A DNA stretch of 64,000 nucleotides from Mesorhizobium sp. INR15 (GTDB lineage: Bacteria > Pseudomonadota > Alphaproteobacteria > Rhizobiales > Rhizobiaceae): NCBI RefSeq assembly GCF_015500075.1, contig NZ_CP045496.1, positions 6,086,001 to 6,150,000 on the forward strand. Direction: 5' to 3'. How positions within the stretch are numbered: the stretch's first letter is position 1; each line of letters opens with the position of its first letter. Shown in pieces: positions 18,396-26,049 of the stretch. A model generated the notes under the pieces. It was not told where the DNA came from, did no database searches, and was given only the letters and a program-made list of their open reading frames with translations. Both the position numbers and the translations under genes were made by a program.

Positions 18396-19637
18396 CTACT
18401 TGCAGCCGCCCTGGGCCCATTTGGCCAGCGCCACCTTGAAACGCGTCCCCAGCGGATGTTGCAGGCGCAGCACCGAGACATCGTTGGTGGCGAAATTCTT
18501 CGCCTGCTCGCAGAGCCGGGTCTCATCCCATTCATGGCATCCGTTGCAGTGCTTGCCTTCCCAAACGGACTTGTCGAGGCCTTCCACCGGGCTGAAGCGT
18601 GGCATGCCCTTGATCAGCTGGGCGATGCTCTTGCCGTCGATTGCCGGGTCGCCGAAATCGATGGGGTGGTCGAAAAAGATTGGGTCGTCGGACGCCAGCC
18701 TGGGGATCTTCTGGCGCAGCGCATTGAGCGCCAACTGGGCATCATCGGTTGAAGCGGGCGGATTTGCCGTGCGCACCTGCGAATTGTCCTCCGGCGGCGG
18801 GGCGCTCGCCTCGCCGACGATAAGCGGCGCATTGAGGTCGACCTTGTGCAGGACGACCGCGGTGGTCAGCGAGACATTGATCCACGGCCGCTGCTTGCCG
18901 GCGGTTGCCTTGAAGACATCGCCCGTAACCCGGTTCATCGCTTCAGTAATGGAGACATTCGTCTCGCCGATATGGGCAAGCAGTGCCGAGGTGAAGGGCG
19001 AGTGATCATCCGAGCCGTCAAAGGCCGTCTGGTTGGGACTGGTCGCGAACGCGACAAGCGTGCCGGCGCCGCCATTCTCGATCGGAATTTCGGCAAGGCC
19101 GGAGCTGGCGCCCTTGACGCCGGCTGTCTTCGCCAGCACCTCGGCAAGAGGATTGTCGCGGCAGGCATCGAGGAATATCAGCCTGATGCTGGTCTCGCGC
19201 GACATCTGCCGCAGAATGAAATCGACCGGCACCGCCTCGAAGTCGAGCGAGGTCTCGTCCTGAAGTGCGGCATCGACCGGCAGCAGATAGTTCTTGCCGG
19301 AAACCTGCAAGCCGTGACCGGCATAGAAGAGCAGCGCCACGTCGGCACCGCGCACCTGTTTGGCAAACTGCGCGATGGTTGTCTGGGTCTGCAATTTTGT
19401 AAGATTGAAACCGGAAACAACCTCAAAATCGAGACCCTTGAGCCGTTCGGCCATCGCTTGCGCGTCATGCACCGGATTGGGCAGCGCCGGCGCATGCTGG
19501 TACTGGGAATTTCCAAGCACCAGCGCCACGCGGCGTTCGGCGTGAGCAGCGCTGGTCAAGGTCAGCACCAAGGCGAACACCACGAGCCCCGCGCCGCGCA
19601 CAAAACCGGCGCAACTAGCGATCACACCGAAACCCAC
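18396..19637 (-). CDS. Secreted caspase-fold protein with a C-terminal CxxCH (haem c-like) motif
   Basis: The 413-residue protein has a signal peptide ending near AAHA (residue 33). The caspase-like domain (about 34-260) carries His108 in FYAGHG and Cys159 in LDACRDNP. The C-terminal ~100 residues are unrelated to the first caspase-like protein. They contain CNGCH at 364-368, the covalent haem c attachment pattern, plus two further cysteines (376 and 412) and His394 in a QHPLG segment that could be a distal ligand. Export to the periplasm fits c-type maturation. The start is GTG 19637, just after the YceI-OmpA stop, so the two are probably co-transcribed. Haem binding is inferred from the motif alone. 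Confidence 0.88.
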   Translation of the reverse strand: MGFGVIASCAGFVRGAGLVVFALVLTLTSAAHAERRVALVLGNSQYQHAPALPNPVHDAQAMAERLKGLDFEVVSGFNLTKLQTQTTIAQFAKQVRGADVALLFYAGHGLQVSGKNYLLPVDAALQDETSLDFEAVPVDFILRQMSRETSIRLIFLDACRDNPLAEVLAKTAGVKGASSGLAEIPIENGGAGTLVAFATSPNQTAFDGSDDHSPFTSALLAHIGETNVSITEAMNRVTGDVFKATAGKQRPWINVSLTTAVVLHKVDLNAPLIVGEASAPPPEDNSQVRTANPPASTDDAQLALNALRQKIPRLASDDPIFFDHPIDFGDPAIDGKSIAQLIKGMPRFSPVEGLDKSVWEGKHCNGCHEWDETRLCEQAKNFATNDVSVLRLQHPLGTRFKVALAKWAQGGCK

Positions 19638-19655
19638 CGGGACAACAGTCCTTCC

Positions 19656-20777
19656 TCAATTGACGGCCTTGCTGGCGGAAAACTCGATCCGCCGGTTGAG
19701 CGCCTTGTTCTTCGGCGTGTCGTTGGCGGCGACCGGCTTTTCCTCGCCATAGCCGGTGGCGGTGACCTGGGAGCGCGGAACGCCGGCTGCAAACATGGCG
19801 TCGGCAACAGCCTGCGCCCGACGCTCCGAAAGCCGCTTGTTGGCGCTCGCCGAGCCGTCGGAATCGGTGTGGCCGGACACTTCGACCTTCAGGCTCGGGC
19901 ACTTTCCGACGACCCCTACGACCTCGGCCAGCAAGGGGCGGCTTTGCGGATCGAGCCGTGCGCTTGCCTCACGGAAATAGATCGCTCCGGTGCGCGACAT
20001 CACGGCAAACCTGTTCAGGCACTCCTCGTCGCTGAAATTGCTCTTGCCGGCATCAGTGGCGACTGGTCCGACGTCGGCCGGAGCGGCGGCACCCGCTGCA
20101 ACGGTATCCGTCGCGGCTGGCTTGCTGCCGTCGGCGGCAAAGACGAAATCGAACGAGACCGACGCGGTCGGCACGATATTGGTCACATTGGCCGCCTGTT
20201 GCAGCTTGTCGACATTGGGCAGCAGGCCGAAATCCTCGACATGCACGGCGACCGGGGCTTCCGATGCAACCGAAACCGAAGTGTCGTTGATCATGGTCAC
20301 CACGACATTGGCTTCGAGATCCTTTTCAACCCCGTGCAGGCTTAGCTTGAACGGCAGCACCGCCTTGACCCGGCGCTTGGTCGCAAGGTCGGCGAAGGCA
20401 GCAGGGTCGACCTTCGCGGTCAACTCGGCGGTCGGAAATTTGAAGGTCTCGAAGAACAGGAACCGCATGCGGACATTGCGCAGGTCGACGCCGGTATCGA
20501 CCGAATTGAGGTCGAAGGTGACCTTGGCATCACCCGCGGACGACAGCGTCCCGGTGATATTCCTGATCTTGTTGGTCTCGACGATCGTGTTCTTCTTGAC
20601 CGACTGATAGGTCAACACCGAAGCCGACGGGTCGAGCGTCCAGTTGGTCTGCGCATCGGCGCCCCCTGCCCCAAGCAGAAGCATTCCCGAAAGCGCGACA
20701 GCCAGACAAAAGGCTCTTGCGGCGAACAGCCGGCCTGTCCGGCCCGTTTTCGACCCGAATTCGACGACTCCGAACAT
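19656..20777 (-). CDS. Secreted YceI-domain / OmpA-domain fusion protein
   Basis: From ATG 20777, with an excellent ribosome site (GCAGGGGG), the protein is 373 residues with a signal peptide ending near ADA. Residues about 30-210 look like a YceI domain, a lipocalin-like barrel that binds isoprenoid-type lipids: TNWTLDPSASVLTYQSVKKN, then SVDTGVDLRNVRMRFLFFE and FKFPTAELT. A second module (about 255-370) is OmpA-type and peptidoglycan-binding: VEVSGHTDSDGSASANKRLS, RRAQAV and NRRIEF. Fusing a lipid-binding barrel to a wall anchor is uncommon. It is followed by the caspase-CxxCH gene in the same direction. Confidence 0.85.
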   Translation of the reverse strand: MFGVVEFGSKTGRTGRLFAARAFCLAVALSGMLLLGAGGADAQTNWTLDPSASVLTYQSVKKNTIVETNKIRNITGTLSSAGDAKVTFDLNSVDTGVDLRNVRMRFLFFETFKFPTAELTAKVDPAAFADLATKRRVKAVLPFKLSLHGVEKDLEANVVVTMINDTSVSVASEAPVAVHVEDFGLLPNVDKLQQAANVTNIVPTASVSFDFVFAADGSKPAATDTVAAGAAAPADVGPVATDAGKSNFSDEECLNRFAVMSRTGAIYFREASARLDPQSRPLLAEVVGVVGKCPSLKVEVSGHTDSDGSASANKRLSERRAQAVADAMFAAGVPRSQVTATGYGEEKPVAANDTPKNKALNRRIEFSASKAVN

Positions 20778-21027
20778 GGAACCCCCTGCCTGAGACAACA
20801 GATTTCCGTATCGAGACCACGACTCTGCCGTGCCGCCGGTGACTATAGAACACTTGGTTTCACTTTGCGAGCATGCCCGCCAGCCGTTGGCGTGTGGGTT
20901 CGCTGCGTCCCTGAGGCCGGTTTCCGTTGGGCGTGCCGCGGCTGACATGGCCTATCGGGCATCGGCCGGCCCGGCTCAACTACCAGCGGCGGCAAGGCTA
21001 TCCGGAGATCTCATGGCTTTGTCAGCC

Positions 21028-21549
21028 TCACGTCGACCCGACGTATTGGCCCTTGAAGAAGATCAGCGGCTCGTGGCTCTCGTCCGAGTTGACCGGGCTC
21101 ATTTCCCGCACCTGGCCGATGACAATGCTGTGATCGCCCGCCGGATGCTCCTCGAACATATCGCAGTCCAGCCAGGCAAGCGATCCTGTGATGATCGGAT
21201 TGCCGGAAGCTGAACGACCCCAATCAACGCCGGCCCATTTGTCGGTGCCAGAACGGGCAAAGGCGTTCGATATTTCCCGCTGCCGCGCGGACAGGATGCT
21301 GACCGAGAAGGCACCGGTCTCACGTATCTTCGGCCAGCTTGCAGAGCTGCTCATGGCGCTGAAGGAGACCAGCGGCGGCTCGAGCGAGACGCTGTAGAAC
21401 GATTGGCAGGTGAAGCCGACTGGGCGTCCCATGACCATGCCGGCGATCACCGTTATGCCTGATGCATAGTGGCCCAGTGTTCTGCGGAACAGTTGCAGAT
21501 CGGGCGCGAATGGAGCTCCACTACTCGCCATCGATGACGCTTCCGACAT
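21028..21549 (-). CDS. Flavin reductase family protein
   Basis: This 173-residue protein belongs to the FMN-binding split-barrel flavin reductases (HpaC/NtaB type), which supply reduced FMN to two-component monooxygenases. Diagnostic phrases are FRRTLGHYASGITVIAG, GFTCQSFYSVSLEPPLVSFS and FSVSILSARQREISNAFA. A perfect AGGAGG site precedes ATG 21549. The start overlaps the end of the upstream FMN reductase gene by 29 bases, so the two form an operon. A flavin-dependent monooxygenase that would need reduced FMN is encoded 4.5 kb away at 26050. Confidence 0.9.
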   Translation of the reverse strand: MSEASSMASSGAPFAPDLQLFRRTLGHYASGITVIAGMVMGRPVGFTCQSFYSVSLEPPLVSFSAMSSSASWPKIRETGAFSVSILSARQREISNAFARSGTDKWAGVDWGRSASGNPIITGSLAWLDCDMFEEHPAGDHSIVIGQVREMSPVNSDESHEPLIFFKGQYVGST

Positions 21550-22066
21550 TCTTGCCTCCTGTGAATTCCAGGGACCGCACCAGTTCCAGTTGGGACCGCA
21601 GTTTCGCAACCGCAGCGCGGACCGATTTTTCAGTGTCTTCGTTGACGATGAAGTAGGCGCCGCTGAACGGCACCGTCGCACCGAGCTCTCGCAGCAATGG
21701 CGCGAGATGGAATTCCACCGCCATCGCGTGAGCGGCACTGGCGCCGGTCATCAACGGGATTGCCACCACTCCTTGCAGCGCATTCGGGCGAAGCTGATCG
21801 AGGACGATCTTGAGCAGCCCCGTATAGGTTGCCTTGTAGGTCGGCGACGCGACGACCAGCAGATTGCTGCCAGCCAGCGTCTGGTGAAGGGCCGCCAGAT
21901 GTTCGGCCGGCATCGGGAATACCCGGTTGGACTGCTCCGCAAGGTCGGTGGTCCCGCATTCGTGGGGATCGTTCCCGATCAGAACCTCGACGAACCTTTC
22001 CGCGATGCCCCGCGTCCGCGACATAGGCTTCGGATTGCCAACGAGAATCGAAATCTTCAGCGCCAC
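21521..22066 (-). CDS. NADPH-dependent FMN reductase (SsuE/MsuE-like)
   Basis: This flavodoxin-fold reductase of 181 residues opens with a typical FMN-binding loop (LKISILVGNPKPMSRT) and has ASPTYKATYTGLLKIVLDQL, the SsuE/MsuE signature area. GTG 22066 is chosen because GGGAGGAG lies just upstream and the flavodoxin fold starts there; longer upstream frames do not fit. Such enzymes deliver reduced FMN to sulfonate or related monooxygenases. Its end overlaps the split-barrel flavin reductase gene, so this operon encodes two different FMN reductases. Confidence 0.88.
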   Translation of the reverse strand: MALKISILVGNPKPMSRTRGIAERFVEVLIGNDPHECGTTDLAEQSNRVFPMPAEHLAALHQTLAGSNLLVVASPTYKATYTGLLKIVLDQLRPNALQGVVAIPLMTGASAAHAMAVEFHLAPLLRELGATVPFSGAYFIVNEDTEKSVRAAVAKLRSQLELVRSLEFTGGKNVGSVIDGE

Positions 22067-22437
22067 AGCCTGCTCCTCCCAGGACCGCTCCCGATCGCTC
22101 GCGAGCATTGTTTCAGCGAAAGACCAAGGGGCGCCTAAGTCCGTCGGCCAACCTGCCTCACCGCCATCGCCGGCGAGCGGTTATGTCTATACAACATGAA
22201 ATATCGATAAAAGCGATCTTTTGCAATAAAATAATTGGAATAAAAAGAATGATTAGGGCAATGGCATACTCGCCTATGGCTGCACGGGACCAGACAGGAA
22301 CTGATTGCCCGGCGCCGTGCGGCGCAACAACCATCATCCCAGAGGGCGAATGCCGGGCGTCGCGGCCACACGCGGCGTCGCCGAGGATATTCATGTCGAC
22401 ACCAATCCCTCAAAGCGCGGGAAGGAGACGGATGGAA
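22067..22437. other. Intergenic region upstream of the FMN reductase operon
   Basis: These 371 bases lie between the FMN reductase start and the 3' end of the LysR gene. I see no gene. The part from about 22180 to 22260 is markedly AT-rich for this genome and should hold the reductase promoter on the minus strand. It contains the palindromic site listed at 22180. Confidence 0.6.
22180..22192. promoter_or_regulatory. Operator-like site, copy A
   Basis: TATGTCTATACAA matches 11 of 13 bases of the perfect palindrome at 23484 upstream of the ABC operon. It sits about 115 bases before the FMN reductase start. The TGTNTATACA core resembles operators of GntR-type repressors. No GntR gene is in the window. 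Confidence 0.45.
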
Positions 22438-23385
22438 TCAGGTCGTTGCGATCTGCATCAGGTCCGCAACGCCATTCCCTTCCGGGGACGCGGCCATATA
22501 GGCTCTCGAAAAGTCGCATGTCTCCTGAACCAGCTTGACCACCGACGTCATGATCGGGCTGGCATTCACCGCCGGAAAGACGGCGAGATATTTGAGGTCC
22601 GGCACCTGTTCGACAACATCGATGCGCTTTATCGCCTCGCCGGCGAACCCGGCGTCGAAGATGAATGTCGGCAGGGCGCTGACGCCAACGCCACCGACGG
22701 TCATGCTGAGCAGTGCCAGGAAATTGCCCACCCCGACAATGTTCGATGTCGTTACGCCCGCGCCACGCAGGGTCGTACCGACCAGCATCTCGGAGGCCGG
22801 ATCGGTACGCAACAGGATCGTGTGCTCGGCAAGTTCCTTGAGCGCTATTCTCTTGTTGCCGCTGATCAGGCTGGGCGCGCAGGCCCAGGACCATTGAGAT
22901 GAGGCCACTGGAATGGCTTGAAAGCGCGGATCGGTCAGGCCGTCAGGGACCACCGCCAGGTCCAGTTGGCTGTCGGTGAGCTTTTGAGCCAGTACGTTGG
23001 CGGAATCGACGACGATCTCAATGACGACTTTCGGAAACGACTGGCGCAGCCTCCCGACGAAGCGTCCAAGCCATGTCATGGCCGAAGCCTCGGTCGCGCC
23101 GATCCTAAGCCGGCGCTCGATCAGGTCGGGCGCGCTGAAGCGTTCGGCAAAACGCGTCCGCTGCTCAAGCAGCCCCGCTGCCAGTTCCAGCATCTCGACG
23201 CCTTTCGGCGTCAGATGCGCGACACGGCGGCTGCGGTCGAAGACTGCCACGCCGAAACTCGCTTCGAGTTCCTGGATGCGTTTCGAGATCGCCGACTGGG
23301 TGGTGTCGAGGTGCTGGGCGGCAGCCTCGAAACTGCCCAGCGTCCCGATCCAGTACAAGGCCTCAAGCTGCTTGAATGTCACCAC
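22438..23385 (-). CDS. LysR-family transcriptional regulator
   Basis: This 315-residue protein has an N-terminal winged helix-turn-helix (residues 1-60, FKQLEALYWIGTLGSFEAAA, TTQSAISKRIQELE) and a LysR effector-binding domain. It is transcribed away from the PotA-like operon, the usual place for a LysR activator of its neighbour, and lies downstream of that intergenic region. It probably controls the transporter/monooxygenase genes and maybe itself. The effector is unknown. Confidence 0.92.
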   Translation of the reverse strand: MVTFKQLEALYWIGTLGSFEAAAQHLDTTQSAISKRIQELEASFGVAVFDRSRRVAHLTPKGVEMLELAAGLLEQRTRFAERFSAPDLIERRLRIGATEASAMTWLGRFVGRLRQSFPKVVIEIVVDSANVLAQKLTDSQLDLAVVPDGLTDPRFQAIPVASSQWSWACAPSLISGNKRIALKELAEHTILLRTDPASEMLVGTTLRGAGVTTSNIVGVGNFLALLSMTVGGVGVSALPTFIFDAGFAGEAIKRIDVVEQVPDLKYLAVFPAVNASPIMTSVVKLVQETCDFSRAYMAASPEGNGVADLMQIATT

Positions 23386-23483
23386 GGAAACACCTCAATC
23401 GAGTTAGCACTATGCCATTCATTCTTTTTTTTCAACATTTACCGTTGCAATTCATCGCTTTTTGGTGTTCTGTGTGATGCCCG

Positions 23484-23497
23484 TATGTATATACATA
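23484..23497. promoter_or_regulatory. Operator-like site, copy B (perfect 14-base palindrome)
   Basis: TATGTATATACATA is fully palindromic and lies in the divergent region between the LysR gene and the ABC transporter operon. It is nearly identical to the site at 22180. A LysR or an unlinked GntR-type regulator could use both. Confidence 0.5.
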
Positions 23498-23661
23498 GCA
23501 GGCCAACAGGCTCGGGGAACCACAATGAAGTCCGGCGGTCACGAAACTGCATCAAGCATTTGCGGATAGCACCTGTGAACACTCCCAAGAGACAGCCGGG
23601 AACGACAAATCAGCCGATCGGCCCGCGCCACGAGGCCGCGCCGACAGAAGGGCATCGAAGC

Positions 23662-24768
23662 GTGCAGTTGCAAGAAAGACAAGCGTCGATCACATCCATC
23701 GGGGTCCGGCCCGAGCCGAAATTGCAGGCTCGCGGCATCGGCAAATCCTATGGTGGCGTGGTTGCGCTGAGGCCTCTGGATATCGAGGTCTATCCCGGCG
23801 AACTGTTGACGCTACTTGGGCCATCCGGTTCGGGCAAGACCACTCTGCTGCAATTGATCGCCGGCCTGGTTCCGCCTTCCTCGGGGACCCTTTTCATTGA
23901 TGGCAAGGACCAGACCAATGTGCCGGCCAGCCGGCGTGGCATCGGCGTGGTCTTCCAGAACTATTCGCTGTTTCCACACCTGACCGTCGAGGAGAACATC
24001 GCCTTCCCCTTGCAGATGCGAAAGGTGGCCGCCAAAGACATCGCATCGAAGACCCGCGCCGCGCTCGAAATGGTCGGCCTCGACGGCTTCGGGCGCCGCT
24101 TCAGCTCCGAACTGTCCGGCGGCCAGCAGCAGCGTGTCGCGCTCGCGCGCTGCCTTGTCTACCAACCCTCGATCCTGCTGATGGATGAGTCGCTGTCCGC
24201 GCTCGACCGCAAGCTGCGCGAAACCATGCAGATCGAGATCAAGCGCATCCATCGCGAGACCGGTTCGACCATCATCTTCGTCACCCACGACCAGGAAGAA
24301 GCACTGGCTCTGTCCGATCGCATCTGCCTGATGAATGACGGCCGCATCGAGCAGATCGGCACGCCTCTCGAACTCTACGAGCAGCCGTGCTCGGAATTCG
24401 CCGCCGACTTCATTGGCCTGTCCAACATCCTGCGCGGGAAACTGACGCCGAAAGGCACGATCCTGACCAGCGATGGCGATTTTCCGCTCTCGCCCGGCCA
24501 GCGCGGTGCGGCTGGAGACGCTGTATCGCTGATCATCCGGCCTGAACATTTGCGTGTCACCGACGCGGGCGACGGCCTTTTGTCCGGCACCTTGACCGAA
24601 CAGGTCTATGCCGGCTCGGAGACCCGGCTTCTGGTCCGGCTTTCGAGCGGCACGATGCTCACCATTCGCCAACCCGCCGGCTTCGAGCCCCGCTCGCTCG
24701 GCAACCTGCTCCACATCCGATGGGAGAGGCAGAACGCCAGGCTCGTGCCTGGCAAACCGCAAGCCTGA
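23662..24768 (+). CDS. ABC transporter ATP-binding protein, PotA-like
   Basis: This is the ATPase of a polyamine-type (PotABCD) importer. From GTG 23662 it is 368 residues, normal for PotA. Motifs in order are Walker A GPSGSGKTT, Q-loop FQNYSLFPH, signature LSGGQQQR, Walker B LLMDESLSALD with the catalytic Glu present, and switch VTHDQEEA. A C-terminal TOBE domain follows (SLIIRPEHLRV). The residue after the catalytic Glu is Ser rather than the usual Pro. An in-frame GTG at 23575 would add 29 residues of low-complexity sequence. It opens an operon with the binding protein, monooxygenase and permease genes. Confidence 0.9.
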   Translation: MQLQERQASITSIGVRPEPKLQARGIGKSYGGVVALRPLDIEVYPGELLTLLGPSGSGKTTLLQLIAGLVPPSSGTLFIDGKDQTNVPASRRGIGVVFQNYSLFPHLTVEENIAFPLQMRKVAAKDIASKTRAALEMVGLDGFGRRFSSELSGGQQQRVALARCLVYQPSILLMDESLSALDRKLRETMQIEIKRIHRETGSTIIFVTHDQEEALALSDRICLMNDGRIEQIGTPLELYEQPCSEFAADFIGLSNILRGKLTPKGTILTSDGDFPLSPGQRGAAGDAVSLIIRPEHLRVTDAGDGLLSGTLTEQVYAGSETRLLVRLSSGTMLTIRQPAGFEPRSLGNLLHIRWERQNARLVPGKPQA

Positions 24769-24816
24769 AAACACAAACAGCGTCAAAACACGCGCATAAT
24801 TGGAGGAGAAACGCCC

Positions 24817-25884
24817 ATGTCTTCACTGTTCACACCCAACAGACGTTCCTTTCTGCATCTTGCCGCCGTCGGTGCCGCCGGCCTGGCAATGCCAGCGGTC
24901 GTGACACGACGCAGCCTGGCCGCGGCCAGCCAGATCGTCGTCGCCGACTATGGTGGCGGCAGTTCCGACGCCATGAAGAAGGCCTTCAGCGAGCCGTTCG
25001 AGAAGGAAACCGGCATCAAGGTCGTGCACGTCGCCCATGAAACCGACCCGGTCACGCAGTTCAAGCTTCTGGTCGATACCAAAAGCTACATCTGGGACGT
25101 GTGTTCCATGGACACTTCCCACGTCCTCAAACTCACCGCCGGCAAGAACTACCTCGCCCCGGTCGGGGTGAAGGATGAGAACGGCGAAATCATCAAGGAT
25201 ATGGTGACCGAAAACTGGCTGGGCTACTCGGTCTTCGCCGACGCCATGGCCTATCGGAGCGATGTCTTCGGCGACAAGGGGCCGACCACCTGGGCCGACT
25301 TCTGGAACCTCGAGAAATTCCCGGGGCGGCGAGGCCTGTCGCGCGATGCCATCGGCGTCTTCGAACACGCGCTGATCGCGGATGGCGTGGCGCCGAAGGA
25401 CCTTTACCCGATCGATGTCGACCGGGCCCTGGTCTCACTCGACAAGATCAAGAAATCGGTCTCGGTATGGTGGGGCAATGGTGCCCAGAACGCCCAGATC
25501 CTGCAGAACGGCGAAGTGGACATGTCCAATGCCTGGTCGTCCCGCGCCGCCGCCGTCAAGGAGTCCGGTGCGCCGATCAACATCGTGTGGACAGGCAGCT
25601 ACGCCGTTGACGGGCTTGGCATTCCAAACGGTTCGCCGCGTCTCGAAGAGGCGCGCGCCTACGTCCAGTTCTATACACGCGCCGACCGCCAGGCGGAGTA
25701 TTCATCGCTGGTCGCCAACGGGCCAACGAACCGCAAGGCGCTCCAACTTCTGAAGCCGGAACGCGCTGCCGTACTGCCGACAAGCGCTGAGAACCTGGCC
25801 GGCCTTGTCGCCACCGACAACAGCTGGTGGGCCGACAATTTCGAAGCCGCCGACAAGCGCTTCAAGGAGTGGCAGCTCGCCTGA
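24817..25884 (+). CDS. ABC transporter periplasmic binding protein, PotD-like
   Basis: This 355-residue solute-binding protein of the spermidine/putrescine type has a Tat-type leader (RRSFLHLAAVGAAGLAMPAV), so it is probably exported folded. The mature protein begins about residue 38 with QIVVADYGGGSSDAMKKAF, typical of the family. GGAGGAG lies upstream of ATG 24817. The actual ligand is uncertain: PotD-like proteins in rhizobia bind many small cations, and the monooxygenase in this operon suggests a xenobiotic-like or N/S-containing compound. A strong stem-loop follows. Confidence 0.9.
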   Translation: MSSLFTPNRRSFLHLAAVGAAGLAMPAVVTRRSLAAASQIVVADYGGGSSDAMKKAFSEPFEKETGIKVVHVAHETDPVTQFKLLVDTKSYIWDVCSMDTSHVLKLTAGKNYLAPVGVKDENGEIIKDMVTENWLGYSVFADAMAYRSDVFGDKGPTTWADFWNLEKFPGRRGLSRDAIGVFEHALIADGVAPKDLYPIDVDRALVSLDKIKKSVSVWWGNGAQNAQILQNGEVDMSNAWSSRAAAVKESGAPINIVWTGSYAVDGLGIPNGSPRLEEARAYVQFYTRADRQAEYSSLVANGPTNRKALQLLKPERAAVLPTSAENLAGLVATDNSWWADNFEAADKRFKEWQLA

Positions 25885-25891
25885 CCATATA

Positions 25892-25923
25892 GGGGTCGCC
25901 CTGGTTCTGGCCCGGGCGACCCC
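25892..25923 (+). terminator. Intercistronic stem-loop after the binding-protein gene
   Basis: GGGGTCGCCC (25892-25901) pairs perfectly with GGGCGACCCC (25914-25923). No T run follows. Such hairpins after a binding-protein gene usually stabilise its message or partly terminate, giving more binding protein than permease. Confidence 0.7.
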
Positions 25924-26049
25924 GCTTCCGCCCCCTCGACAACCCGCCTTCTCAACAATCGGTGACCTTGAGAGGTTAGCCGGCGCTGCCGTTCGGCCGC
26001 CGGCAAGGGAAAGCACTTGTCACCGCCGGGACCGCCGAAAGGATATACG

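Noticed and set aside
18846..20345. 499-codon plus-strand frame across the caspase-like and YceI-OmpA genes
   Set aside because: Both minus-strand genes have signal peptides, motifs and ribosome sites, while this frame has none.
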